From Lysobacterales bacterium (lineage in GTDB: Bacteria; Pseudomonadota; Gammaproteobacteria; Xanthomonadales; Xanthomonadaceae), in contig JAATFG010000070.1 in the NCBI GenBank assembly GCA_015655355.1, positions 1 through 50,407 of the forward strand: a stretch of 50,407 nt of DNA, read 5' to 3'. Shown piece after piece: positions 49,938 through 50,407 of the stretch. The stretch's first letter is position 1. Every line of letters starts with the position of its first letter. The position numbers and the translations under genes were made by a program. The notes below the pieces were generated by a model. The model was not told the origin of the DNA. It saw only the letters and a list, made by a program, of their open reading frames with translations, and did no database searches.

Positions 49938-50407
49938 CTACTGCGACAGTTTCGGTGCGGGTGTTGCCGGCGCGGTGCACACGAACTTCTTGCGCGCGCC
50001 GTTGAAACGGCCCTGCATGCGGTCGCTGAGGTTCAGCGCGCTGCCGTCCATGCGCCAGTCGTAGAGCACGCTGAAGGCGAGCACGCGGGCGATGTAGTCG
50101 CGGGTTTCCTTGTAGTCGACGGTTTCGATCCAGAAATCCGCGTCGAGGCCGGGGCGTTGCGCCTGCCAGTTCGCGGCCCTGGCCGGGCCGGCGTTGTACG
50201 CGGCGATCGCCGCATAGGGCGCGCCGAACTTGTCCAGCAGCTCGCGCAGGTACAGGCTGCCGACGGCGATGTTGAAATCGGCGTCGTACAGGTCGGTTTC
50301 GCCGTGCCAGGGCAGGCCGAGTTTTTTCGCCTCGGCCGCGCCGGTCGCCGGCACGACCTGCATCAGGCCGAGCGCATTCGCGGCGGAACGCGCTTGCGGG
50401 TTGAACA
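49938..50407 (-). CDS. slt: Soluble lytic murein transglycosylase, partial (C-terminal part)
   Basis: The last 156 codons of a gene that enters from the right edge. The visible residues are the C-terminal SLT domain: FNPQARSAANALGLMQVVPATG, then DLYDADFNIAVGSLYLRELLDKFG, AIAAYNAGPARAANW and ETRDYIARVL. The catalytic ES motif must lie just upstream, outside the window. The family cuts the MurNAc-GlcNAc bond in the periplasm, leaving 1,6-anhydro ends. The very end carries an unusual CTAPATPAPKLSQ tail. Confidence 0.92.
   Translation of the reverse strand, partial: FNPQARSAANALGLMQVVPATGAAEAKKLGLPWHGETDLYDADFNIAVGSLYLRELLDKFGAPYAAIAAYNAGPARAANWQAQRPGLDADFWIETVDYKETRDYIARVLAFSVLYDWRMDGSALNLSDRMQGRFNGARKKFVCTAPATPAPKLSQ

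Overview
The window is high-GC, densely packed DNA of a gammaproteobacterium of the order Xanthomonadales. The evidence is a Xanthomonas-like N-acetylglucosamine (GlcNAc) regulon (NagP, LacI-type NagR, SIS-type NagB-II, TonB-dependent receptor), the gene order rpsU-yqeY with divergent tsaD-folB, an ohrR-ohr pair, and integron attC sites of the type common in Xanthomonas. The genus cannot be fixed from sequence reading alone.

Layout. (1) 1-862: minus-strand integron gene cassettes. One partial and two complete cassettes are separated by two textbook attC sites and carry unknown small proteins. No integrase gene lies at the promoter-proximal end, where the array meets opgD. (2) 1069-5520: dnaG, an SLC10A7-like transporter and Tat-exported opgD, all on minus. 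(3) 5521-20299: about 14.8 kb of accessory metabolism lying between dnaG and the rpsU-yqeY genes that normally precede it. It holds an L-/D-lactate oxidation operon (lldR-lldD-dld), a reductase pair (zinc-free quinone oxidoreductase and old yellow enzyme) with a divergent LysR regulator, the peroxide sensor pair ohrR-ohr, an SSAT-like acetyltransferase, and a lower meta-cleavage operon (MFS importer, 4-oxalocrotonate tautomerase, acetaldehyde dehydrogenase, 4-hydroxy-2-oxovalerate aldolase, 4-oxalocrotonate decarboxylase). That operon diverges from a cupin gene and an IclR regulator. (4) 20300-23823: yqeY, rpsU, tsaD, folB, a degenerate folK-like gene and a pteridine reductase. (5) 23960-28226: permuted ATP-grasp and alpha-E proteins, a small membrane protein, a MidA-type methyltransferase and a VanZ-like protein.

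(6) 28261-47205: a large amino-sugar scavenging locus. Exported enzymes (two GH20 beta-N-acetylhexosaminidases, one of them a lipoprotein, a NamZ/DUF1343 muramidase and a MurQ/GCKR-like SIS protein with a signal peptide) would trim chitin- or peptidoglycan-derived glycans. A TonB-dependent receptor would bring oligomers in, NagP would carry GlcNAc across the inner membrane, a glucokinase-like enzyme would phosphorylate it, and NagA plus NagB-II would convert it to fructose-6-phosphate. NagR probably represses through palindromes in the 350-bp glk-nagP gap. A Sel1-like gene bounded by related palindromes interrupts the locus. (7) 47309-50407: a YbjQ-family protein, a 2-keto-4-pentenoate hydratase (the one step missing from the meta-cleavage operon 27 kb away), cca and the 3' part of a lytic transglycosylase.

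No rRNA, tRNA or CRISPR array was recognised.
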